62,244 bases of DNA, taken from assembly GCA_900110395.1 (NCBI GenBank), contig FODP01000018.1, positions 1 to 62,244 on the forward strand, in the 5' to 3' direction. The first letter of the stretch is position 1. Every line of letters starts with the position of its first letter. The stretch comes from Rhodospirillales bacterium URHD0017 (GTDB taxonomy: Bacteria > Pseudomonadota > Alphaproteobacteria > Reyranellales > Reyranellaceae). The notes beneath the pieces were generated by a model that saw only the letters and a program-made list of their open reading frames with translations, had not been told where the DNA came from and searched no databases. Shown here piece after piece: positions 1 through 7,311 of the stretch. A program made the translations under genes and the position numbers.

Positions 1-243
1 TTCAAGAGCAAGGGCAACGCCCGCATCACGGCGACCGGCCACACCGACACGTCGGGCCCGGAAGCCTACAACATGGCGCTGTCGCTGCGTCGTGCCAATG
101 CGGTCAAGGACGCCCTGGTGCGTAACGGCGTGCCGGCGCAGGCGATCAGCGTGATCGGCATGGGCGAGAAGGGCCTGCTGGTCCAGACCGCCGACGGCGT
201 GCGCGAGCCGCAGAACCGCCGCGTCGAGATCGTCATCCAGTAA
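1..243 (+). CDS. OmpA-family protein, C-terminal fragment
   Basis: The window opens inside this gene; 80 codons remain before a TAA. The fragment is the end of an OmpA/MotB-type peptidoglycan-binding domain: a GHTDTSG motif near its residue 18, then a helix rich in LRRANAVKDAL, and the typical end QNRRVEIVIQ. In this family the Asp of the TDxxG motif and the Arg of the NRRVEI motif hold the diaminopimelate of peptidoglycan, so the protein probably tethers the outer membrane to the cell wall. The N-terminal part, which would show a beta-barrel or lipoprotein anchor, lies outside the window. A strong terminator follows 27 bases later, so it ends its transcription unit. Confidence 0.9.
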   Translation, partial: FKSKGNARITATGHTDTSGPEAYNMALSLRRANAVKDALVRNGVPAQAISVIGMGEKGLLVQTADGVREPQNRRVEIVIQ

Positions 244-269
244 GCGATCCGAAGCTCAACTCTTCAGGA

Positions 270-301
270 ACGGCCGGGGTAGCTCCCGGCCGTTTCTTTT
301 T
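270..301 (+). terminator. Rho-independent terminator after the OmpA-family gene
   Basis: An 8-bp perfect GC stem (CGGCCGGG at 271-278 with CCCGGCCG at 285-292) and a 6-base loop are followed by TTTCTTTTT. It lies just after the OmpA-like stop and before the convergent pirin gene. Confidence 0.9.
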
Positions 302-321
302 GCTGCTCTCTTCGGCAAGGA

Positions 322-1152
322 TCAGAACGGCACGCCTTCGAGCCTGCCCATCCGCCCCGCCAGATAGTCATCGCGCGCCTGCACCAGGCGCTCCGGCGTA
401 TCCATCACGAACGGGCCGGCGAACAGGATCGCGCCCTCGGCCGGCTGGCCACCGATCAGCGCAACCGTGGCCGGCCGCTCGCCGGTGGCCAGGGTGACGG
501 CCGATCCCGCGGCCATCACCGCGAGCTCGCCCGCGACGAGCGGCGATGTCCCATCCTCGAGTGCGCCCTCGAGCACGTAGAGAGCAAGCTCGTGCCGTTC
601 CTCGACGGCGAGGGTCAACGTGGCGCCGGCCGCGAGCCTGGCATGCGCGAAGACGGTCGGCGTGGCGAGCACCATCGGTCCCGTGACGTCCTCGATCGTC
701 CCGGCAACGATGCGCACGCGCCCGCCCTCGCGCTGCAACTCCGGAATGTCCGAGGCGCGCCACGACTTGTAGGTCGGTTCGGCGAACTTCTGCCCGGGTG
801 GCAGGCTGGTCCAGAGCTGCAGCCCATGCCGGCCGCCCTGCGGCTGCTCGGCATGAAGGATGCCGCGGCCGGCACGGATCCACTGCGCATCGCCGGGGCC
901 GAGGCGGTCGCGAAAGCCCATGCTGTCGCGATGCTCGACGCCACCCTCGATCAGGTAGCTCAACACCTCGATGCCGGCGTGTGGATGCGGCTTGTCGCCG
1001 ATGCCGCGCGCGCTCCGGCTGCGGTAGTGGTCGACGAACACGAACGGCCCGACCGACGGGCGGCCCGGCGCGGGCAGGGCGCGATGGAGCAGCATGTCGC
1101 CGTCGTCGATGCGGCGCTGCGCGGCCAGACGGGTTTCAATTCGGCGGTTCAT
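322..1152 (-). CDS. Pirin family protein
   Basis: A 276-residue bicupin protein. The N-terminal cupin carries the pirin metal ligands: His56 and His58 in a PHPHAG motif, and His100 and Glu102 in GILHAEQ, at almost the same positions as the Fe-binding residues of human pirin. The family includes quercetin 2,3-dioxygenases and redox-sensing regulators; the substrate cannot be told from sequence. Expected to be cytoplasmic, since no signal peptide is visible. It is transcribed convergently with the OmpA-like gene and divergently from the Bug receptor. The ribosome site before the ATG is weak (GGAAC). The length is normal for the family. Confidence 0.93.
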   Translation of the reverse strand: MNRRIETRLAAQRRIDDGDMLLHRALPAPGRPSVGPFVFVDHYRSRSARGIGDKPHPHAGIEVLSYLIEGGVEHRDSMGFRDRLGPGDAQWIRAGRGILHAEQPQGGRHGLQLWTSLPPGQKFAEPTYKSWRASDIPELQREGGRVRIVAGTIEDVTGPMVLATPTVFAHARLAAGATLTLAVEERHELALYVLEGALEDGTSPLVAGELAVMAAGSAVTLATGERPATVALIGGQPAEGAILFAGPFVMDTPERLVQARDDYLAGRMGRLEGVPF

Positions 1153-1269
1153 TGTGGGCGGGTTCCGTTTGCCAGTATTTCAGCATGACATGCGACGAAG
1201 TCCTGGTCGAACGCTCGGGTCCCGTCCCGTTGTGCTAGCCTGTCGGCCAAGACGACAGCGGGAGGAACA

Positions 1270-2250
1270 ATGAAGCTTCTGACACGTCGCCACGCCGTGT
1301 CGCTCAGCCTGGCCGCGCCTTTCATCGCCACGCGCGCCCACGCGCAGGCGCCGTGGCCATCGAAGCCCGTGCGTTTCATCGTGCCGTTCCCGCCGGGCCA
1401 GGCGGCGGACATCTTCGCCCGCCTGATGGCCGAGAAGCTGACCGACATCTGGAAGCAGCAGGTCGTGGTCGACAACAAGGGCGGCGGCGGCGGCATTCCC
1501 GGCGTCGAGGCTGGCAAGGCCGCGGCGCCCGACGGCTACACCTTCCTGATCGCGACCTCGGGCACGTTCGGCGTCAATCCCAGCCTCTATGCCGATCTGC
1601 CCTACAAGCCCTTGGTCGACTTCAAGCCGGTCACCAACATCATCCGCGGGCCGCTGGTGATCGTGGCCCATCCCAGCTTTCCTGCCAGCACCATCGCCGA
1701 GCTGATCGAGCTCGCGCGCAAGGAGCCGGGCAAGCACTCCTACGCCTCGGCCGGCCCGGGCACGGCGCAGCATCTCAGCATGGAGCTGTTCAAGCTGCAG
1801 GCGAAGCTCGACATCGTGCACATCCCCTACAAGGGCTCGGGCCCGGCGATGGCCGACCTGCTGGGCGGCCACGTCAAGCTGATGATGGACAGCACCGCCT
1901 CGTCGCTGGGCCCGATCCGCGACGGCCGCATCAAGGCGCTCGGTGTCACGACGGCGCGCCGCGCGCCGCTGCTCGACAATGTGCCGCCGATCGGCGAGAC
2001 CGTGCCGGGCTACGATTCGGCCGGCTGGTCCGGCCTGGTGGCGCCCGCGAAGACGCCGGACGAGATCGTCAACAAGGTGAATGCCGATCTTGTGGCGCTG
2101 ATGCGCGATCCCGCGGTGCTGCGCCAGTTCGAGGAGCGCGCGACCTTGGCCGCCCCGACGACGCCGGCCGAGTTCGGCGCCTTCATCGCCAAGGACATGG
2201 CGACCTGGGCCGAGGTCGTGAAGGCGACGGGGACCAAGCCGGGGACTTAG
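1270..2250 (+). CDS. Bug-family tripartite tricarboxylate transporter (TTT) substrate-binding protein
   Basis: A 326-residue periplasmic receptor of the TctC/Bug family. Residues 1-26 form a signal peptide with twin arginines (TRRHAVSLSLAA) ending AHAQA. The mature part shows the family's FPPGQAADIFAR loop, a glycine-rich VVDNKGGGGG segment and the APDGYT motif, which line the carboxylate-binding pocket in known structures. A good ribosome site (GGGAGGA) precedes the ATG. No TctA/TctB membrane genes lie nearby, so this is an orphan receptor, as is common where this family has expanded. The ligand is unknown; carboxylates and amides are typical. Confidence 0.93.
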   Translation: MKLLTRRHAVSLSLAAPFIATRAHAQAPWPSKPVRFIVPFPPGQAADIFARLMAEKLTDIWKQQVVVDNKGGGGGIPGVEAGKAAAPDGYTFLIATSGTFGVNPSLYADLPYKPLVDFKPVTNIIRGPLVIVAHPSFPASTIAELIELARKEPGKHSYASAGPGTAQHLSMELFKLQAKLDIVHIPYKGSGPAMADLLGGHVKLMMDSTASSLGPIRDGRIKALGVTTARRAPLLDNVPPIGETVPGYDSAGWSGLVAPAKTPDEIVNKVNADLVALMRDPAVLRQFEERATLAAPTTPAEFGAFIAKDMATWAEVVKATGTKPGT

Positions 2251-2299
2251 ACTCATACCCAGCCCGCGGTCCGAATCATGAATAGTCCGGTCGCTGGCC

Positions 2300-2770
2300 C
2301 TACAGAAACCCAACCCACCGCCCGGCGACCAGCACGGCAAGCCACAGCATGGCCGAGCAGCCGGCGACTAGCTGGACGCTGCGATGAACCGCACCGCCGT
2401 CGAGCGCGAGACGATAGTGATGGTTGCGGTGCTGCACGGCGATGTTGACCAGGGCCAGCGCGAGCAACGCCATCTTCCAGAGGAACGCTTCGTTCGCGAG
2501 GTACTCGCGCGGCTTCACAGTGAACAGCCAGAGCCCGGTCACGACCGCGAGCGCCAGACCGATGGCAGCACTGCGCGACAGGAACGGACCGATCACGCTG
2601 AGCGGCACGCCGCGCAGCAGACCGGCGAGGCGCAGATCGAGCGGCAGGATGCCGCCGATCAGCAGGCCGATGCTCACGATGTGAGCGGCGTTCACGAACA
2701 GATAGGCTGTGCCCGAGCGCTGCAGCAGGACGGCCCCCGGCCAGGTGCCGAGCCACTCGACGAAGGGCAT
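2300..2770 (-). CDS. Small four-helix membrane protein
   Basis: About 156 residues with four predicted membrane segments, roughly residues 20-45, 60-80, 90-110 and 130-155. The second loop carries PREYLANEAFLWK and the third HRNHHY. It resembles uncharacterised integral membrane proteins of the DUF6644/DUF2214 type, but that assignment is from memory only. It is downstream of the periplasmic protein gene at 2778-3173 on the same strand with a gap of a few bases, so the two are probably cotranscribed and may work together. A TTG at 2776 is an alternative start two codons upstream. Confidence 0.75.
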   Translation of the reverse strand: MPFVEWLGTWPGAVLLQRSGTAYLFVNAAHIVSIGLLIGGILPLDLRLAGLLRGVPLSVIGPFLSRSAAIGLALAVVTGLWLFTVKPREYLANEAFLWKMALLALALVNIAVQHRNHHYRLALDGGAVHRSVQLVAGCSAMLWLAVLVAGRWVGFL

Positions 2771-2777
2771 CGACAAC

Positions 2778-3173
2778 TCAGTTCGTCTTGATGCGCTCGG
2801 GATAGAGATCGTAGGTCTTGCCGGCGACGGTGATGCGCACGGCCTTCATCCAGAGCTGGCTCTTGTCCTTGGAGCGGTTGCCCAGCACGGTGACGGCATC
2901 GCCCGGCTTGGCCGACGCGGCCGTGAAGCCCGACCGTTCGGTCTGGTTGGGGTTGGCGAGATCGATCAGCCACTGCTTGCCGTCGCTCGCCGTCACCTGC
3001 AGCGAGGGATGCGGCGGCACCATCGACACCGATTTGACGGTGCCCGAAAGCTCGCTCTGCTGGTCCTCGGCCCAGTTCCAGCCGTGATGGGCCCGCGCTG
3101 GCAGGCTCGCGCCGGCAACGGTGCCTGCAATGCCGAGCTGCAAGGCGCGACGACGGCTCACGGGGTTGTGCAT
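2778..3173 (-). CDS. DUF6152-like periplasmic protein
   Basis: A 131-residue exported protein. It starts with a twin-arginine-type leader (SRRRALQLGIAGTVAGA, cleavage near ARA) followed by HHGWNWAE and a small beta-rich domain with SGTVKSVSMVPPHPSL. The HHGW start and the nucleic-acid-binding-like fold pattern are typical of the DUF6152 family, whose members are often found beside small membrane proteins, as here. A strong AAGGAGG lies 7-13 bases before the ATG at 3173 and decides this start; the open frame extends further upstream without a comparable site. Function unknown. Confidence 0.82.
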   Translation of the reverse strand: MHNPVSRRRALQLGIAGTVAGASLPARAHHGWNWAEDQQSELSGTVKSVSMVPPHPSLQVTASDGKQWLIDLANPNQTERSGFTAASAKPGDAVTVLGNRSKDKSQLWMKAVRITVAGKTYDLYPERIKTN

Positions 3174-3244
3174 CGGATCCTCCTTGGCGGAAGCAACGGC
3201 GATGATCGCCATGTCACAACGCCTTGTCGAGGCATTCGATGCCT

Positions 3245-4252
3245 TCAGTAGGTCGCGAACATGCGGGCGATCTCGGCCGGGTCGGAGGTGCGGGTGAGCG
3301 CCAACGCCAGCAGCAGCCGTGCTTTCTGCGGATTGAGGTTGTCGGCCGCGAGCACGCCGGCGTCCAAAAGTTTTTTGCTGCGGTAGATGCGGCCGGAGCC
3401 CGCACGCGAGCATTGCACCACCGCGATGCCCACGCGCGCCGCCTCCGCCATCGCCGCAAGATCGGCGGCGGGCGCCATGCCGGGCGCGAAGCCCGCCGAG
3501 ACCAACCCCTTGGCGCCGGCGGCGATGAACGCGCGCATCGCGCTGCCGTCGGAGCCGGCATAGGCATAGGCGATATCGACGCGCGGCAGCGCCTCGAGCC
3601 CCGCGATGTCGAACTCGGTGTCGGGCATGTGGCGCCGCTCGGGCTTGCGGTAGTAGGCGATGCGATCGGCGTCGGCGTGGCCCAGCACGCCGAAGTCAGG
3701 GGTGCGGAAGGTCTGCATACGCCAGTTCGAGGTCTTGGTGACCTCGCGCGCCGCCTGGATCTCGTCGTTCAGCAGCACCAGCACGCCGCGGCCGCGGCTC
3801 GCCGGGTCTGCCGCCGTGCGTACGCCGTTCAAAAGGTTGATGGCGGCATCGGTCGACAGGCCCGAGGCCGGCCGCTGCGCGCCGATCACGACCACGGGCA
3901 CCGCGACCTTGAGCACCAGGTTCAGCACCCAAGCCGTCTCCTCCAGCGTCGCCGTACCGTGGCCTATGACGATGCCGGCGAGATCGTGATGCTCGGCCAT
4001 CAGGCGATGACAGAGTGCGGCGAGCTCGCGCCATTCGGGAAAGTAGATCTCCGGGCTCGGCACGTTGCGGAAATCGACCGGGATCACCTCGGCGATCTCA
4101 TTCACCACCGGGAAGCGCGCGACGATCTCGCTGGCATGCATGCGCTTGTCGTGCACGCCGTAGTCCTGCAGCTCGAGCGGATGGACACCCAGCGAGGAGA
4201 TGGTGCCGCCGGTGCCGATGAAGGCCACCTTGGGCCGGTTGGTGCCGCTCAC
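3245..4252 (-). CDS. Asparaginase/glutaminase-family protein with altered active site
   Basis: A 335-residue member of the type I/II L-asparaginase fold. The first catalytic loop is present (FIGTGGTI, nucleophile-type Thr17), as is the ligand-binding segment LNDEIQAAREVTKT with its conserved Lys. In the second motif, usually HGTDT, the sequence reads HGTAT: Ala101 (codon GCG) replaces the Asp that helps activate the nucleophile and binds the substrate amino group. It may therefore act on a substrate without an alpha-amino group, or be inactive. It follows the M20 amidohydrolase gene by 36 bases and is probably the last gene of the long minus-strand operon. Confidence 0.88.
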   Translation of the reverse strand: MSGTNRPKVAFIGTGGTISSLGVHPLELQDYGVHDKRMHASEIVARFPVVNEIAEVIPVDFRNVPSPEIYFPEWRELAALCHRLMAEHHDLAGIVIGHGTATLEETAWVLNLVLKVAVPVVVIGAQRPASGLSTDAAINLLNGVRTAADPASRGRGVLVLLNDEIQAAREVTKTSNWRMQTFRTPDFGVLGHADADRIAYYRKPERRHMPDTEFDIAGLEALPRVDIAYAYAGSDGSAMRAFIAAGAKGLVSAGFAPGMAPAADLAAMAEAARVGIAVVQCSRAGSGRIYRSKKLLDAGVLAADNLNPQKARLLLALALTRTSDPAEIARMFATY

Positions 4253-4288
4253 ACGACGCTCCTTGGGTTCGATTTCTCTGGTGAGGCC

Positions 4289-5479
4289 TTACGGTTGGCC
4301 GCTGGCCGCGACGAATTCCCGGCGAACGGCCGCCAGCAGGGCCGGGTCGGCCGCCAGGTCGATCGCCGTCATTGCCATCGCCTTGGCCGAGTCGAGGAGG
4401 CAGGCATCGGCGGCAGGGCCGATCGAGGCGGCGTGGAACTCGTGGCTGTGCGGCGGCACATCCCGCGCGGTCATCGCCATCTGCGGCTGGATCGTCGGCA
4501 CGAACCAGCTGACGTTGCCGGTGTCGCCCGACCAGGCGCCCGACAGCTCGTCGCGCGGTCTGGTCGCTCGGCCGAGTGCCACAAGGTTGCCATCGAAGCT
4601 TTTGGCCAAGGCGGCGTTGCTCAAGAGCTCGCGGCCCGGCGTGTCTCGCCAGGTCCGCTCGAGGCGAGCGCCGGTCATCTCGGCGGCGCCGGTGAGGCAG
4701 GCGTCGATGCGCGGGATGACGGCCTTCAGCGTCGCGGCGTTGTTGGCGCGCACCGTGATCAGCGCCGTGGTGTGGTCGGGAATGACCTGCGGCAGCGTCC
4801 CGCCCTTGGTGATGATCCAGTGCACCCGCACGTCCGACGGCAGCTGCTGGCGCAGCGCGCTGATGCCGTTGAATGCCTGCAGGAGCGCGTCGAGCGCGTT
4901 GATGCCGAGCTCGGGCCGTGCCGCGGCGTGCGCGGCCTTGCCGAAATAGGCGACCTGCACGCGCGTGGCGCCGACGGTGCGCGAATGGGCGATGTTGTCC
5001 ATGCCGGGATAGACCAGCATCATGGCGTCGATGCCCTCGAAGAAGCCTTCGCGCTGCAGGATGTTCTTGCCGCCGCCGCCTTCCTCGCCCGGCGTGCCGA
5101 GCGCGATGGCGCTGCCGCCGAGCTGGCCGATCACGCTCTTGAGCCCGATCGCGGCCCCCACACCCGCCGCCGCCACGACATTGTGGCCGCAGCTCTGGCC
5201 ATAGACCGGGAGCCCATCGTACTCGCACAGGAAGGCGATGCGCGGCCCCGGACGGTTGGAGGCCGCAGTGGCGCGGAAGGCGGTCTTGAGTGAGCCCAGC
5301 CCTTCCTCGACGGCCAGTCCCGCCTGGCGCAGCACCGCGCACTGCCAGGCCTGCGCCTTGACCTCCTCGAAGGCCAGCTCGACCTCGGCATGCATCTTCG
5401 CGCTGACGTCGAACAGGCTTGCCGACGCCGCATCGATCGCCGCACAGGCGGTTTTCTTCAGTGCCGCGACATCAGTCAC
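4289..5479 (-). CDS. M20-family amidohydrolase (AbgB/PM20D2-like)
   Basis: A 396-residue metallopeptidase-fold amidohydrolase. Metal-site motifs are visible: CEYDGLPVYGQSCGHN in the first third, GTPGEEGGGGK after it, and GKAAHAA at the insertion-domain start. The family hydrolyses N-acyl or p-aminobenzoyl amides of amino acids and related dipeptides in the cytoplasm. The GTG start overlaps the TGA stop of the preceding deacetylase (GTGA), indicating translational coupling. The frame stays open a long way upstream on the antisense side of the deacetylases, but that part has no family similarity. Likely hydrolyses an amide bond in whatever the operon imports. Confidence 0.9.
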   Translation of the reverse strand: MTDVAALKKTACAAIDAASASLFDVSAKMHAEVELAFEEVKAQAWQCAVLRQAGLAVEEGLGSLKTAFRATAASNRPGPRIAFLCEYDGLPVYGQSCGHNVVAAAGVGAAIGLKSVIGQLGGSAIALGTPGEEGGGGKNILQREGFFEGIDAMMLVYPGMDNIAHSRTVGATRVQVAYFGKAAHAAARPELGINALDALLQAFNGISALRQQLPSDVRVHWIITKGGTLPQVIPDHTTALITVRANNAATLKAVIPRIDACLTGAAEMTGARLERTWRDTPGRELLSNAALAKSFDGNLVALGRATRPRDELSGAWSGDTGNVSWFVPTIQPQMAMTARDVPPHSHEFHAASIGPAADACLLDSAKAMAMTAIDLAADPALLAAVRREFVAASGQP

Positions 5480-6390
5480 GCATGGTGCTCCCGCCAGTGC
5501 TTGGCGATCTCGATGCGCTTGGCGAACCACACGCCGGGATGGCTCTTGGCGTAGGCGATGAACTTCGACACCGCCTCCGAGCGCGCCGGATGGCCGATGA
5601 TCCGCATGTGCAGGCCGATCGACATCATCTTGGGGTGCGTGGCGCCCTCCTTGTAGAGCCGGTCGAAGGTGTAGCGCAGGTGTTCCTCGAAGTCTTCCGG
5701 TGTCCCGAAATGGCCGGAGCCGAAGCGCGAATCGTTGTTCACCTGCGTGTAGGGGATGACCAGGTGTTTCTTGGCGCCGACCATCGTCCAGTAGGGCAGG
5801 TCGTCGTTGTAGGCATCGCAGTCGTAGAGGAAGCCGCCTTCCTCGACCACCAGCTCGCGGGTGTTGACGCTGGGTCCATAGCGGCAATACCAGCCGAGCG
5901 GCCGTTCCCCCGTCGTCTCCTCGATCGACTTCACGGCGAGGCGGATGTGCTCGCGCTCCTGCTCGCGGCTGAGCAGGGTCACATCCTCCCAGCGATAGCC
6001 GTGACACGCCACGTCGTGGCCGCGCTCGCGGATCAGACGCGCGGCCTTGCGGTTGCGCTCCAGCGCCACGGCGCAGACGTAGAAGGTGCTCTTGACGTCG
6101 TGCTCGTCGAAGATGTCCATCAGGCGCCAGAAGCCGACGCGGGCGCCGTACTCGTACATGGTCTCCATGGCGAGGTCGCGCTTGCCGGCGGGCCACGGCC
6201 GCACCGCCGATTCCGACAGCACGCGCTCGGGGTTCGCGTCGCCGTCGCCGACCGCGAGCTCGGAGCCCTCCTCGTAGTTCACGACCAGCGAGATCGCGAT
6301 GCGCGCGCCGCCCGGCCAGCTGACCTTGGGCGGTTTGCCGTTGTAGCCGACGACGTCGCGCGCGGGGCCGGGGATAGGAGCTTTCGACAT
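5476..6390 (-). CDS. Polysaccharide-deacetylase family protein, PuuE allantoinase-like (copy 2)
   Basis: A 304-residue NodB-fold protein of the cofactor-independent PuuE type. Features are the N-terminal WPGGARIAISLVVNYEEGSE block, the FDEHDVKSTFYVC segment, GHDVACHGYRWE, the TGERPLGWYCRYGPS block and the YDCDAYNDDLPYW block. PuuE enzymes hydrolyse allantoin or related cyclic ureides; carbohydrate deacetylation is less likely given these blocks. It is clearly homologous along its length to the next gene upstream (6403-7311), a tandem duplication. The start is 12 bases after that gene, and the stop overlaps the amidohydrolase start. Substrate unknown. Confidence 0.9.
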   Translation of the reverse strand: MSKAPIPGPARDVVGYNGKPPKVSWPGGARIAISLVVNYEEGSELAVGDGDANPERVLSESAVRPWPAGKRDLAMETMYEYGARVGFWRLMDIFDEHDVKSTFYVCAVALERNRKAARLIRERGHDVACHGYRWEDVTLLSREQEREHIRLAVKSIEETTGERPLGWYCRYGPSVNTRELVVEEGGFLYDCDAYNDDLPYWTMVGAKKHLVIPYTQVNNDSRFGSGHFGTPEDFEEHLRYTFDRLYKEGATHPKMMSIGLHMRIIGHPARSEAVSKFIAYAKSHPGVWFAKRIEIAKHWREHHA

Positions 6391-6402
6391 GATGTCTCCG
6401 GA

Positions 6403-7311
6403 TCAGGCGTGATGCGCCATCCAGTGGCGCGCGATATCGATGCGGCGGGCGAACCACACGTCGGGATGGCTCTTGGCGTAGGCGATGAAGTTGGCGAGCG
6501 CCTGCGCCCGCCCGGGATGGCCGACCAGCCGCATGTGCAGGCCGATCGACATCATCTTCGGATGCGTGGCCCCTTCCTTGTAGAGCCGGTCGAAATTCGC
6601 CTTGAGGTACTTCTCGAAGTCGGCCGGCGAGCCGAAGGCGCCCCAGTTGAACTTGCCGTCGTTGGTGGCGAGCGAATAGGGGATGACCAGGTGCTTCTTC
6701 GGCCCGACCATCGTCCAGTAGGGCAGGTCGTCGTTGTAGGCGTCGCAGTCGTAGAGGAAGCCGCCCTCCTCGACGATCAGCTCGCGGGTATGGACGCTGG
6801 GTCCATAGCGGCAGTACCAGCCGAGTGGCCGCTCGCCGGTGGTCTCGGCGATGGAATCGATGGCGCGGCGGATGTGGTCGCGCTCCTCCTCGCGGCTGAG
6901 CAGGGAGACGTCCTCCCAGCGCCAGCCGTGCGACATGACGTCGTGGCCGCGCGGCCGCATCTCCTTCGCGGCGTCGCGGTTGCGCTCCAGGGCGACGGCG
7001 CAGGCGTAGAAGGTGCACTTCACCTCCTGCTCGTCGAAGATGTCCATCAGCCGCCAGTAGCCGCAGCGCGAGCCGTACTCGAAGTGCCCTTCTCCCGCGA
7101 GGTCGCGCTTGCTGAGCGGCCAGTCCGCCGGCCCGCTGGGCTCGCGGGTGGCGTCGCCGTCGCCGATCGCGAGCTCCGAGCCCTCCTCGTAGTTGACGAC
7201 CAGGGAGATCGCGATGCGCGCGCCGCCCGGCCACGCCACCTTGGGCGGATTGCCCTCGTAGCCGATGAGGTCGCGTTTTGGTCCAGGAATTATGGAGCTG
7301 GGGATGGTCAT
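6403..7311 (-). CDS. Polysaccharide-deacetylase family protein, PuuE allantoinase-like (copy 1)
   Basis: A 302-residue paralogue of the following gene, with the same motif order: WPGGARIAISLVVNYEEGSE, RLMDIFDEQEVKCTFYACAV, GHDVMSHGWRWEDV, TGERPLGWYCRYGPS and YDCDAYNDDLPYW. The differences concentrate in the N-terminal third, where copy 2 has a short extra segment, and in surface helices. This suggests two enzymes with related but separate substrates or a heteromeric enzyme. The ATG overlaps the TGA of the binding-protein gene upstream (ATGA), so translation is coupled. The context, an importer plus amidohydrolases, favours a ureide- or amide-cleaving role rather than cell-wall modification. 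Confidence 0.9.
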   Translation of the reverse strand: MTIPSSIIPGPKRDLIGYEGNPPKVAWPGGARIAISLVVNYEEGSELAIGDGDATREPSGPADWPLSKRDLAGEGHFEYGSRCGYWRLMDIFDEQEVKCTFYACAVALERNRDAAKEMRPRGHDVMSHGWRWEDVSLLSREEERDHIRRAIDSIAETTGERPLGWYCRYGPSVHTRELIVEEGGFLYDCDAYNDDLPYWTMVGPKKHLVIPYSLATNDGKFNWGAFGSPADFEKYLKANFDRLYKEGATHPKMMSIGLHMRLVGHPGRAQALANFIAYAKSHPDVWFARRIDIARHWMAHHA

